Below the pieces are notes generated by a model, which did not search any database, was not told where the DNA came from, and was given only the letters and a program-made list of their open reading frames with translations. Below are positions 7,118 to 13,182 of a stretch of DNA of 13,182 bases, in pieces; position 1 is the first letter of the stretch, and each line of letters starts with the position of its first letter. The stretch is taken from positions 1 to 13,182 of the forward strand of contig RDDY01000218.1 in the NCBI GenBank assembly GCA_003852805.1. Reading direction: 5' to 3'. This DNA comes from Chryseobacterium sp. Lineage in GTDB: Bacteria > Bacteroidota > Bacteroidia > Flavobacteriales > Weeksellaceae. The position numbers and the translations under genes were made by a program.

Positions 7118-7828
7118 CTAATTCTTTTTCACTACAAAATCCTTGTAACCGGGATAGGTCGGCAAATATCCGAAATTCCAGTTGGATAGCAGCAGTGACT
7201 CGATGAACTCGTCCTCGCGGCTGCGGTACGGATCATAAGGTTTTTTCAGATCGACTTCTGCAATATTTCCCTTCACGTTCCACCAAAAGGCGCTCCATCC
7301 GCCCCGCAATTCTCTGATAATATCGTAGACGGTTTTTCCGGTGGCGCGGTTCATCAGCTTCGCAAACACTTGGCCTTCGGAGGTGGTCAGATCACGCATT
7401 TGTGCTTCGTACTGATCGGCCAAGAGATTCTGTCTTTGTCGCACGTATTGCCTGCGTTGGTTGCCCGACAAGCGGTTCATCTCCTGCTCTATTTCGCGGT
7501 ACTGTTGCAAAGCCTCCAAAAAAAGCGGATAAACCCTGACCAACTTTTTATTCAGGAAGGCATAATAATTACGGTCAAGCTGATTGTTGAAGCGCGGTTT
7601 GTTGATCAGACGCAACTCGTCCATTTCAATTACCTTTTCGCCATTCACGTCGTACACCCGGGCCTGCAATCTCTCGTCGAAATAATATTTATTTCCCTCT
7701 GCGTCGGTTTTCAGCTTACTTGGCGGGATGTTTTTAAAGTCGCCGATGACCAAAGAATCCTGTGTCTGCGCGCCTGCGAAAACGGCGAAAAACAACAGCA
7801 GTGAAAACGAGATTTTATATATTTTCAT
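7118..7828 (-). CDS. Exported DUF4294 protein
   Basis: With the ATG at 7828 the protein has 236 residues and starts MKIYKISF, followed by a hydrophobic core and a cleavage site near AGA|QTQ (20/21). An in-frame TTG at 7852 would put eight extra residues before the signal peptide and is less likely. The body matches DUF4294, a family largely confined to Bacteroidota: a strand-rich N-terminal part, RVYPLFLEAL (98-107), a long charged helical stretch rich in Gln, Arg and Glu (about 108-150), and the signature GKTVYDIIRELRGGWSAFWW (164-183), then DPYRSREDEFIESLLL (199-214). The function is unknown. The core (GQVFAKLMNRATGKT) is not a recognised catalytic motif. It is the first gene of a two-gene unit with the S1/P1 nuclease and divergent from the M42 peptidase gene, 45 bp away. 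Confidence 0.88.
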   Translation of the reverse strand: MKIYKISFSLLLFFAVFAGAQTQDSLVIGDFKNIPPSKLKTDAEGNKYYFDERLQARVYDVNGEKVIEMDELRLINKPRFNNQLDRNYYAFLNKKLVRVYPLFLEALQQYREIEQEMNRLSGNQRRQYVRQRQNLLADQYEAQMRDLTTSEGQVFAKLMNRATGKTVYDIIRELRGGWSAFWWNVKGNIAEVDLKKPYDPYRSREDEFIESLLLSNWNFGYLPTYPGYKDFVVKKN

Positions 7829-7873
7829 TACTTTTACAAAACGAACATTCAATTCAAAAATTATTCCCTTTCA

Positions 7874-8947
7874 ATGAAATTCACTTCGGAGGCACTTCAA
7901 TTTCTCGAGAAATACATCAACAACGCATCGCCTACGGGCTTTGAACAAAACGGCCAAAAACTATGGTCAGATTATATCCGTCCGTTCGTGGACAAAATTG
8001 AAACCGACCCGTACGGCACCTGTTACGGCATCATCAATCCCGAAGCAGATTTCAAGGTTGTGATAGAGGCACACGCAGATGAAATCAGCTGGTATGTCAA
8101 TTACATTACGTCAGACGGTTTGATCTACGTTATCCGTAACGGAGGCTCGGACCAAACCATTGCGCCGTCAAAAGTAGTAAATATTCATGGTGAAAAAGGC
8201 ATTGTAAAAGGAGTTTTCGGCTGGCCCGCCATCCACACCCGAACGGATAAAAACGAACCGAAACCCAAAATAGAAAACATCTTTATAGATTGCGGCGCCA
8301 AGTCAAAAGAGGAAGTAGAGCAACTGGGCATCCACGTAGGTTGCATGATTACGTATCCCGATGAATTCTTTGAGCTGAACAACCGTTACTTTGTTGGCCG
8401 TGCTTTGGACAACCGAATGGGCGGTTTCATGATTGCTGAGGTTGCGCGAATGCTGAAGGAAAACGGTAAAGCTTTGCCTTTCGGCTTGTACATAACCAAT
8501 TCCGTTCAGGAGGAAATCGGACTGCGCGGCGCGGAGATGATTGCCGCACGCATCAACCCCGACATCGCCATCGTAACCGACGTAACGCACGACACCACCA
8601 CGCCGATGATCGAAAAAAAGAAAGAAGGCGAACAAAAATGCGGTGACGGCCCGGTGATTTTCTACGCACCTAGCGTTCATCACAACATCCGTAATCTGAT
8701 CTTGGATACGGCCAAAGAAAACAACATCCCCTTCCAGCGCGCAGCGGCCAGCAGAAGTTCGGGTACGGATACCGATGCGTTTGCGTATTCGGGCAGCGGT
8801 ATACCGTCGGCTTTGATCTCGCTCCCGCTTCGCTACATGCACACAACGGTAGAAATGGTAGAAAAAGACGACGTGCAAAATGTGATCAAACTTATCTACG
8901 AATCATTGTTGAAGATCACACCTGAAATGAAACTTACTTACCTCTAA
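7874..8947 (+). CDS. M42 family metalloaminopeptidase (TET/FrvX-like)
   Basis: M42 enzymes are cytosolic di-metal aminopeptidases that form dodecameric tetrahedral shells and trim oligopeptides. The 357 residues carry the full catalytic set: His67 in EAHADE with the nearby Asp69, Asp179 in RALDNRMGG (bridging ligand), Glu213-Glu214 in QEEIGLRGA (general base and ligand), Asp236 in VTDVTHD, and His323 in [21 protein letters not shown] (292-303) is also typical. There is no signal peptide. Names such as endoglucanase or cellulase M are old misannotations of this family. The gene precedes the CoA-transferase genes by 14 bases on the same strand, so co-transcription is likely although the functional link is not obvious. 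Confidence 0.94.
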   Translation: MKFTSEALQFLEKYINNASPTGFEQNGQKLWSDYIRPFVDKIETDPYGTCYGIINPEADFKVVIEAHADEISWYVNYITSDGLIYVIRNGGSDQTIAPSKVVNIHGEKGIVKGVFGWPAIHTRTDKNEPKPKIENIFIDCGAKSKEEVEQLGIHVGCMITYPDEFFELNNRYFVGRALDNRMGGFMIAEVARMLKENGKALPFGLYITNSVQEEIGLRGAEMIAARINPDIAIVTDVTHDTTTPMIEKKKEGEQKCGDGPVIFYAPSVHHNIRNLILDTAKENNIPFQRAAASRSSGTDTDAFAYSGSGIPSALISLPLRYMHTTVEMVEKDDVQNVIKLIYESLLKITPEMKLTYL

Positions 8948-8961
8948 CACCACACGAAACG

Positions 8962-9660
8962 ATGATTGATAAAACAGTAGAAAACGTACAGCAAGCCTGC
9001 GAAGGGATAACCGACGGGATGACCGTTATGCTCGGTGGCTTCGGGCTTTGCGGCATTCCTGAAAACTGCATTGCAGAACTGGTTAGGAAAAACGTTCGGG
9101 ATTTGACCTGCATCTCCAACAATGCCGGCGTTGACGACTTCGGTCTCGGACTTTTATTGCAACAAAGACAAATCAAAAAAATGATCGCTTCCTATGTCGG
9201 CGAAAATGCCGAGTTTGAGCGACAATTGCTGAGCGGCGAGTTGGAGGTGGAACTGATTCCGCAGGGCACTCTGGCCACGCGCTGTATGGCGGCCGGTTAC
9301 GGTTTGCCCGCATTCTACACTCCGGCAGGCGTAGGTACCGAGGTAGCCGAGGGCAAAGAAACGCGCACCTTCAATGGTAAAGAATATCTGCTGGAATATG
9401 CCTTTGATGCAGATTTCGCCATCGTAAAAGCATGGAAAGGCGATACCGCGGGCAATTTGATTTATCATTCCACAGCGCGCAACTTCAATCCTGCGATGGC
9501 CATGGCAGGAAAAATAACCGTAGCTGAGGTGGAGAAGCTCGTACCTGCGGGTGAATTGGATCCGGATCAAATTCACACACCCGGCATCTACGTTCACCGC
9601 GTCTTCCAAGGAGCGCACTACGAGAAAAGAATAGAACAAGTCACCGTACGCAAGCGATAA
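8962..9660 (+). CDS. scoA: 3-oxoacid CoA-transferase subunit A (SCOT type)
   Basis: With subunit B this forms succinyl-CoA:3-oxoacid CoA-transferase, which moves CoA between succinyl-CoA and acetoacetate (or a related oxoacid), allowing use of ketone bodies and leucine-derived acetoacetate. The 232-residue protein shows the subunit A pattern: the glycine-rich [13 protein letters not shown] (25-37), [13 protein letters not shown] (near 53-65), [13 protein letters not shown] (near 70-82), then LIPQGTLA and [11 protein letters not shown]. The start codon is the ATG at 8962, 14 bases after the M42 stop. Subunit B starts 29 bases after this stop. Acetate-type (AtoD/AtoA) transferases are the alternative, but the motifs fit ScoA better. 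Confidence 0.94.
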   Translation: MIDKTVENVQQACEGITDGMTVMLGGFGLCGIPENCIAELVRKNVRDLTCISNNAGVDDFGLGLLLQQRQIKKMIASYVGENAEFERQLLSGELEVELIPQGTLATRCMAAGYGLPAFYTPAGVGTEVAEGKETRTFNGKEYLLEYAFDADFAIVKAWKGDTAGNLIYHSTARNFNPAMAMAGKITVAEVEKLVPAGELDPDQIHTPGIYVHRVFQGAHYEKRIEQVTVRKR

Positions 9661-9689
9661 GCCTGCCGCACTCACAAAAATCACTGATT

Positions 9690-10349
9690 ATGGCTTTAAC
9701 AAAAGAGCAGATTGCACAGCGCATTGCCAAAGAAATAAAGAATAATTCTTACGTCAACCTCGGTATCGGCATCCCGACCCTGGTGGCGAATTACATCCCC
9801 GAAAACATCAATGTCGTACTACAATCTGAAAACGGATTGTTAGGCATGGGTCCGTTTCCGTACGAGGGAGAAGAAAACCCCGATCTGATCAACGCAGGGA
9901 AACAAACGATCACCACGCTTCCCGGATCGGCCATTTTCGATTCGGCCATGAGTTTCGGAATGATCCGCGCGCAGAAAGTTGATTTGACGATCTTGGGCGC
10001 GATGGAAGTTTCGGAAAACGGCGACATCGCCAATTGGAAGATTCCCGGAAAAATGGTAAAAGGCATGGGCGGCGCCATGGACTTGGTTGCCTCTGCCAAG
10101 AATATCATTGTGGCAATGCAGCAGGTAAACAAGCACGGCGAGAGCAAATTGTTACCCGAATGCACACTGCCGCTGACGGGAGTACGCTGTATCAAAAAGA
10201 TCGTGACCGAACTCGGGGTTTATGAAGTAGACCCCGATGGCGGTTTCCGACTGATCGAGCGAGCGCCCGGCGTTTCTTTGGGAGACATTCGCCAAGCCAC
10301 AGCGGGCAAACTGATTACCGATGAAAATGTACCGGAGATGGCATTGTAG
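9690..10349 (+). CDS. scoB: 3-oxoacid CoA-transferase subunit B (catalytic glutamate)
   Basis: The 219-residue partner of ScoA carries the active-site glutamate, Glu47 in QSENGLLGMGP (45-55), which forms the enzyme-CoA thioester. The N-terminal YVNLGIGIPTLVANYIP (21-37), the GMIRAQKVDLTILGAMEV and GKMVKGMGGAMDLV segments and the C-terminal ERAPGVSLGDIRQAT are all standard for ScoB. Together with ilvE elsewhere in the window it would fit catabolism of leucine to acetoacetate, though that link is inference. The gene ends the M42-scoA-scoB unit; a perfect palindromic terminator begins 14 bases after the stop. Confidence 0.95.
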   Translation: MALTKEQIAQRIAKEIKNNSYVNLGIGIPTLVANYIPENINVVLQSENGLLGMGPFPYEGEENPDLINAGKQTITTLPGSAIFDSAMSFGMIRAQKVDLTILGAMEVSENGDIANWKIPGKMVKGMGGAMDLVASAKNIIVAMQQVNKHGESKLLPECTLPLTGVRCIKKIVTELGVYEVDPDGGFRLIERAPGVSLGDIRQATAGKLITDENVPEMAL

Positions 10350-10363
10350 CTTTCAACGGTCTA

Positions 10364-10401
10364 AAAACAGAAAGAACTCCGCGCGGAGTTCTTTCTGTTT
10401 T
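10364..10401. terminator. Perfect palindromic bidirectional terminator (scoB / GNAT)
   Basis: The two 19-base arms are exactly complementary with no spacer (centre between 10382 and 10383, core CTCCGC/GCGGAG). Flanking A and T runs make it terminator-like on both strands. It lies between converging genes, and the stop codon of the minus-strand GNAT gene (10400-10402) sits inside the right arm. Confidence 0.88.
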
Positions 10402-10675
10402 ATAAAACGTCTTTGTACCGGTCCGATGATCGCAGCGTACGGTCGGCAAACCGACAGACGGGGTTGATTTTTAATTGCTCTTTGCGCGCATATTCCACCG
10501 CACCGTCCACCAATGCTTTGCCTATCCCTTGTCCGCCGAATTCGCGGTCTACTTCCGTATGGTTGATGCTCATTTTATCGCCGCTCAATGTGTAGGTCAT
10601 AAAACCGGTTTTCTTGCCGTCGACAAAAGCCTCGAAAGCGCCGCTGCCGGAAGATTGATTATGTCTGATATCCAT
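10400..10675 (-). CDS. Small GNAT-like N-acetyltransferase (YjdJ/Acetyltransf_CG type)
   Basis: This 91-residue protein matches the short single-domain GCN5-related family (COG2388, Pfam Acetyltransf_CG). Residues 1-35 form beta strands (AFEAFVDGKKTGFMTYTL). INHTEVDREFGGQGIGKALV, roughly 37-56, contains the acetyl-CoA pyrophosphate loop G-G-Q-G-I-G-K. The C-terminal INPVCRFA (70-77) is the usual strand with a conserved Cys. Such proteins are small for GNATs and lack the last strands; substrates are unknown. The gene is a single unit converging with scoB. Its upstream DNA to 10772 is AT-rich, with a TAAATTTT resembling a -7 element a few bases before the ATG, one mismatch from consensus. Confidence 0.88.
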   Translation of the reverse strand: MDIRHNQSSGSGAFEAFVDGKKTGFMTYTLSGDKMSINHTEVDREFGGQGIGKALVDGAVEYARKEQLKINPVCRFADRTLRSSDRYKDVL

Positions 10676-10772
10676 CTTAAAAATTTATTTCTTGTTATAT
10701 CAAATTTCGCGCCTGATTGTTGAGTGATTTGGTGAATGAGAGAGAGCTTTGGACGCTGATCTTCTTCGACGA

Positions 10773-11372
10773 TCAATTTATTTCAAATTTCTTTCGGGCC
10801 AATTCTCGCCTGACACGGCTCAGGCTTTCGGGTGCCACACCCAAATAAGACGCCAACATCCATTGGGGCGCGCGCTGCAAGAGTTGCGGATAGGTTTTTA
10901 TGAAATCCAGATAACGTTCTTCCGCCGTGGCGCCCAGCAACAGCGTGATGCGGTGCTGCAATTGTCGGATGTGTTTTTGGAGCAACAACTCGTTAGCCGA
11001 AACCGCCTGAGGATAGTGTAAAGTCAACTCCGTAAAAAAATCACTGCGCATCACCAAGACGACAGAATCTTCAATAGCATCAATATTGAAAATGGTTTCC
11101 TCACCGAAATAGAGACTTCCTCGATCAGAGACCATCCAACCTTCCGGCGCAAATTGCACAATATGTTCTCGGCCGTTGCGGTCAATGGTGTACATTCGCA
11201 GCAAACCTTTTTCTACAAAGTAAAGACTGTCCGAGAACTCGCCGTGATGCATAAGATATTCGCCCTTAGAGACCTGCCGAACGGTAAAAAGCTCTGTGCA
11301 GACGGGCACGGCATCAGCGGGTACATCAAGAATTTCGGCCAAATGCCTGTTAAAATACGGAAAGCCTGTCAT
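10773..11372 (-). CDS. Crp/Fnr family transcriptional regulator
   Basis: The 199-residue protein has an N-terminal cyclic-nucleotide-binding-type jelly roll (about 25-115, with SKGEYLMHHGEFSDSLYFVEKG at 35-56), a long connecting helix (about 118-142) and a C-terminal winged helix-turn-helix (about 165-195; LASYLGVAPESLSRVRREL at 173-191). The residues that bind cAMP in E. coli CRP (the GE...RSA phosphate cassette) are not recognisable; the region reads GWMVSDRGSLYFGEET. There are no clustered cysteines for an FeS centre as in FNR. The effector is therefore unknown, as for most of these short regulators in Bacteroidota. Its ATG directly abuts the ytxJ stop (TAGATG), making it the last gene of a three-gene operon. 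Confidence 0.92.
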   Translation of the reverse strand: MTGFPYFNRHLAEILDVPADAVPVCTELFTVRQVSKGEYLMHHGEFSDSLYFVEKGLLRMYTIDRNGREHIVQFAPEGWMVSDRGSLYFGEETIFNIDAIEDSVVLVMRSDFFTELTLHYPQAVSANELLLQKHIRQLQHRITLLLGATAEERYLDFIKTYPQLLQRAPQWMLASYLGVAPESLSRVRRELARKKFEIN

Positions 11373-11750
11373 CTATGCTTTTTCGACCCGGTGGTAATCA
11401 ATGGAGCTGTGGGAAGCATTGTAAACCTCTTTGCCGTCTTGCAGCAAAATGACCTGCGGGCTTTGGTGCGCAACGGAGAATCGGTCCGCTATTTCCCGCG
11501 AAAGACTGCGCTGCGCGATCACGTCCACAAACCAGAAACCGTAACTGTCGGCCGCCGAACTATGACGTACCTCTTTTTCAAAGTTTTGCAAAACGGCTTT
11601 GCTGATTACACATCGCGGCGAATGCTTGAACAAAACTACCTTCCGTTCTGCGCTCTCATCAATTGCTTTTTGCAAGTCGTCTTCTGTTTCTACCGGACTC
11701 CAAAAACTCGGGCCGAGCCCGCCACCGGTTATTTTGCTGAAAAAAGCCAT
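11373..11750 (-). CDS. ytxJ: Monothiol bacilliredoxin YtxJ (BrxC)
   Basis: YtxJ/BrxC proteins have a thioredoxin-like fold and reduce protein-bacillithiol mixed disulfides in the cytoplasm. The 125-residue protein has the family layout: W-x-P-V (17-20), LFKHSPRCVIS (40-50) with a single active-site Cys47 (TCPIS in Bacillus BrxC, here RCVIS), and HQSPQVILLQDGKEVY (95-110), where Pro98 fits the cis-proline of the fold. Cys47 is the only cysteine seen, consistent with a monothiol mechanism. It implies that the organism makes bacillithiol. The start overlaps the DUF1569 stop by one base (TAATG) and the stop touches the Crp/Fnr start, so the three are translated as one unit. Confidence 0.92.
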   Translation of the reverse strand: MAFFSKITGGGLGPSFWSPVETEDDLQKAIDESAERKVVLFKHSPRCVISKAVLQNFEKEVRHSSAADSYGFWFVDVIAQRSLSREIADRFSVAHQSPQVILLQDGKEVYNASHSSIDYHRVEKA

Positions 11751-12217
11751 TAGTTGTTAAATTGTTTTAAGTGATGGTGTATGTGTTTATATTCCAAAAA
11801 TCCCCAGTCGTCAACCGTCATCTTGCCGAACAACGCATGCTCTTGCGGTAAGCGCCCGCGTATCAATACCTCTTCATAATTGTCGATGGCAGTTAGCAAC
11901 CGATTGCGTGCAGTCTCGAAGTTACAATTTTCGTTGACAACAACCACTTGAAATGTCGGCATACACGGTGGAATTCCGTTGTTGAACAAACGCAGTTCCA
12001 AACGTGTGATTATACCGATGATTCTTATGAACCACGGCGGCGACGGCAGCCGCACTTCTCCACATGCCACACCCAAGATCAGTGAACAATGCCGCAACAT
12101 TTGCGCCGAATTCATTTTGCCCCATCGCGGTCTGGTGTCCGCTGTAAGACCGTTGATTCTGCTTTTTATAAGTTTTCTTGTCTGTGGGTTATTCAAATTA
12201 CATTCGGGTCGAAGCAT
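11750..12217 (-). CDS. DUF1569 protein, DinB-like four-helix fold
   Basis: The 155-residue protein matches DUF1569, a branch of the DinB/YfiT-like superfamily. Visible are the N-terminal RINGLTADTRPRWGKMNSAQMLRHC (20-44), holding His43, and a C-terminal helix KHIHHHLKQF (144-153). His43 together with an HxxxH pair (His145 and His149) would make the three-His metal site of this fold. Members of the superfamily include bacillithiol S-transferases such as BstA/YfiT; no activity is proven for DUF1569. The ATG at 12217 is used; a TTG six bases upstream is in frame but lies inside the -7 element. It is the first gene of an operon with ytxJ and a Crp/Fnr regulator, which favours a role in bacillithiol-linked detoxification, though this is inference. 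Confidence 0.88.
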   Translation of the reverse strand: MLRPECNLNNPQTRKLIKSRINGLTADTRPRWGKMNSAQMLRHCSLILGVACGEVRLPSPPWFIRIIGIITRLELRLFNNGIPPCMPTFQVVVVNENCNFETARNRLLTAIDNYEEVLIRGRLPQEHALFGKMTVDDWGFLEYKHIHHHLKQFNN

Positions 12218-12220
12218 GTC

Positions 12221-12228
12221 CAAATTTA
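12221..12228 (-). promoter_or_regulatory. -7 element of the DUF1569-ytxJ-crp/fnr operon
   Basis: TAAATTTG on the minus strand matches TAnnTTTG exactly and ends only three bases before the ATG at 12217, so the transcript would be leaderless or nearly so. No proper -33 TTTG is seen; a 19-bp inverted repeat occupies the space just upstream. Confidence 0.65.
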
Positions 12229-12247
12229 CAGTTTCGGGTGGAAACTG
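12229..12247. promoter_or_regulatory. Inverted repeat abutting the promoter (possible operator)
   Basis: CAGTTTCGGGTGGAAACTG has perfect 7-bp arms around a 5-base centre. It touches the -7 element of the leftward operon and lies upstream of the rightward pncA promoter. Its size and place suit a dimeric regulator; the Crp/Fnr protein encoded by the leftward operon is an obvious candidate. This is inferred from position only. Confidence 0.4.
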
Positions 12248-12250
12248 CCG

Positions 12251-12284
12251 TTGGCGGGTTCCTCGTTTAATTAGAGTAAATTTG
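12251..12284 (+). promoter_or_regulatory. Promoter of pncA
   Basis: TTG (12251-12253), a 23-base spacer and an exact -7 element TAAATTTG (12277-12284) fit the loose end of the Bacteroidota promoter pattern. The start codon follows 23 bases later, so this gene would have a short leader, unlike the leftward operon across the same divergent region. Confidence 0.6.
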
Positions 12285-12307
12285 TGGGACGATAAGTTTT
12301 TACCATT

Positions 12308-12913
12308 ATGAGAAAAGCACTTTTAATAGTTGATGTTCAAAACGATTTTTGTGAAGGCGGCTCCTTGGCCGTGCCGGCTGCAAGCGAGATTATTCCTTAC
12401 ATCAATGAGTTGACGCAGAACAACCCTTACGACGAAATTATCTTGACGCAAGATTTTCATCCGGCAAATCATAAAAGTTTTGCATCCAACAACGACAGAC
12501 AGGTGGGCGACAACATTATTCTGAACGGCATTCCGCAATACATGTGGCCCGACCATTGTGTGCAAGGCACAACCGGAGCGGAATTTCACCCGCAACTAGA
12601 CCGAAGCCGTGTGACGCACATTGTACAAAAAGGGACCAATACAGAGATCGACAGTTACAGTGCTTTTCAGGACAACAACCATTTTATGAAAACCGGGCTT
12701 GGCGATTACTTACGCAGCCGCAATATAGAGTTGGTGGAAATCGTGGGGTTGGCGCTGGATTATTGTGTGAAATACACATGCTTGGACTCTGTACGAGAAG
12801 GCTTTATCACTTGCCTGCATTTCAACGGTACACGCGCCGTAAACGTAAAACCCGAAAACGGCCGCGACACGATTTATGAACTGCTCCAAAACCAGGTCAG
12901 CGTTTTGGCATAA
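12308..12913 (+). CDS. pncA: Nicotinamidase PncA
   Basis: PncA converts nicotinamide to nicotinate and ammonia, feeding the NAD salvage (Preiss-Handler) route; it may also act on related amides. The 201-residue protein is a complete isochorismatase-like hydrolase. The catalytic triad is Asp9 (LLIVDVQNDF), Lys108 (VQKGT) and Cys153 (ALDYCVKYT). Metal ligands are Asp49, His51 (TQDFHPANHKSF) and probably His83 in MWPDHCVQGT. The cis-peptide region VGLALDYCV is normal. It is a single-gene unit with its own promoter, divergent from the bacilliredoxin operon, and is followed by a terminator. Confidence 0.96.
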   Translation: MRKALLIVDVQNDFCEGGSLAVPAASEIIPYINELTQNNPYDEIILTQDFHPANHKSFASNNDRQVGDNIILNGIPQYMWPDHCVQGTTGAEFHPQLDRSRVTHIVQKGTNTEIDSYSAFQDNNHFMKTGLGDYLRSRNIELVEIVGLALDYCVKYTCLDSVREGFITCLHFNGTRAVNVKPENGRDTIYELLQNQVSVLA

Positions 12914-12932
12914 ACTGTTTAGTATAAACATC

Positions 12933-12963
12933 AAACCGTTTGCAACTATGCAAGCGGTTTTTT
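12933..12963 (+). terminator. Intrinsic terminator of pncA
   Basis: An 11-bp stem (12933-12943 with 12950-12960, one T-G wobble) encloses the loop AACTAT and runs into six T at 12958-12963. It starts 20 bases after the pncA stop. Confidence 0.85.
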
Positions 12964-12982
12964 ATCCGGGCATTCTTCCGAC

Positions 12983-13015
12983 AACCTTGTCAAGGTTTTG
13001 AACATTGACAAGGTT
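12983..13015. repeat. 33-bp palindromic repeat, copy B
   Basis: Perfect 11-base arms AACCTTGTCAA (12983-12993) and TTGACAAGGTT (13005-13015) surround an 11-base centre that includes GTTTTGAAC. The left arm with its first loop bases also contains the smaller palindrome CCTTGTCAAGG. It matches copy A at 1314-1346 in length and architecture. There is no T tract, so termination is not its evident role. Confidence 0.55.
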
Positions 13016-13022
13016 AAACAAG

Positions 13023-13052
13023 AAAGCCGTTCTCAACACTGAGAACGGCTTT
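13023..13052. terminator. Terminator, probably of the minus-strand gene at the right edge
   Basis: A perfect 13-bp stem (AAAGCCGTTCTCA at 13023-13035, TGAGAACGGCTTT at 13040-13052) has the loop ACAC. On the minus strand it is followed by a T-rich run (TTTCTTGTTT), which suits the end of the partial gene that stops at 13099. It could also back up the pncA terminator from the other side. Confidence 0.75.
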
Positions 13053-13076
13053 GATGTATTAAAGTACTCTTTAGGT

Positions 13077-13096
13077 CAAGGACCCCAAAGTCCTTG
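13077..13096. repeat. Small hairpin before the right-edge gene end
   Basis: Arms CAAGGAC (13077-13083) and GTCCTTG (13090-13096) pair perfectly with a 6-base loop. It lies two bases beyond the stop codon of the partial minus-strand gene. Without a T tract it is more likely a 3' stabilising hairpin or part of the repeat cluster than a terminator. Confidence 0.45.
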
Positions 13097-13098
13097 TT

Positions 13099-13182
13099 CT
13101 ACAGCATTTTAAGATTGTTTACCTCAAGATCGGAAACTTTCAACGGCAGATTTGCAAACCATTGCAGAAGGAGTCCGTCTAG
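13099..13182 (-). CDS. C-terminal fragment of an unrecognised gene (enters from the right edge)
   Basis: Read on the minus strand from the window edge, a frame stays open for 27 codons and ends at TAG (13101-13099). The peptide contains LLLQWFANLPLKVSDLEV and ends NNLKML; the mix of hydrophobic and charged residues looks protein-like, and hairpins follow the stop as they would after a real gene. The fragment is too short to name a family. Its reality rests on the gene end followed by a strong terminator at 13023-13052. Confidence 0.5.
   Translation of the reverse strand, partial: LDGLLLQWFANLPLKVSDLEVNNLKML

Noticed and set aside
8303..8878. 191-codon minus-strand open frame antisense to the M42 peptidase
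   Set aside because: The plus-strand protein has every catalytic residue of its family; the antisense frame is His/Arg/Val-rich and matches nothing recognisable, as expected for a shadow frame.
11154..11753. 199-codon plus-strand frame antisense to the Crp/Fnr and ytxJ genes
   Set aside because: It spans the junction of two recognisable minus-strand genes and has no family resemblance.

Overview
The window looks like ordinary chromosome of a member of the Bacteroidota, probably a flavobacteria-like lineage of moderate GC. The evidence is lineage-typical gene families (a tricorn-like protease, DUF4294, a YtxJ-type bacilliredoxin, free-standing MnmD, a Bacteroidota-style BCAT) and exact TAnnTTTG -7 promoter elements at several gene starts. 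Shine-Dalgarno sequences are not conspicuous. I see no prophage, insertion sequence, CRISPR array, integrase or toxin-antitoxin module.

Layout. 1-859 (-): N-terminal part of a tricorn-like S41 protease, cut by the left edge. 1012-1284 (+): small DUF6582 protein. 1285-1562: a run of hairpins, ending in the terminator of two tandem, identical initiator tRNA genes (1563-1744, -). 1827-4047 (+): translation/stress operon yciO-like, yaaA, prmC, each overlapping the next by one base, closed by a hairpin shared with the converging ilvE (4075-5154, -). 5240-6333 (+): mnmD and a NUDIX hydrolase, overlapping by 4 bp and divergent from ilvE. 6328-7828 (-): exported DUF4294 protein followed by an S1/P1 nuclease. 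7874-10349 (+): M42 aminopeptidase followed by both subunits of a 3-oxoacid CoA-transferase, ending in a perfect palindromic terminator. 10400-10675 (-): small GNAT-like protein. 10773-12217 (-): three-gene operon of a DinB-like DUF1569 protein, bacilliredoxin YtxJ and a Crp/Fnr regulator. 12308-12913 (+): nicotinamidase pncA. 12933-13096: a cluster of four hairpins. 13099-13182 (-): C-terminal end of an unrecognised gene.

How the genes fit together. Much of the window is housekeeping: translation (initiator tRNA, PrmC, MnmD, YciO/Sua5 family), amino-acid, ketone-body and NAD metabolism (IlvE, ScoAB, PncA) and oxidative or thiol stress (YaaA, YtxJ). The most interesting item is the DUF1569-ytxJ-crp/fnr operon. 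A DinB-fold protein (the fold of bacillithiol S-transferases) is joined without gaps to a bacilliredoxin and a regulator, and a 19-bp inverted repeat lies directly against its promoter. A second lead is a pair of 33-bp palindromes, 11.7 kb apart, that keep their pairing through compensatory changes, which suggests a dispersed REP-like element. I found no clearly new defence or mobile system.
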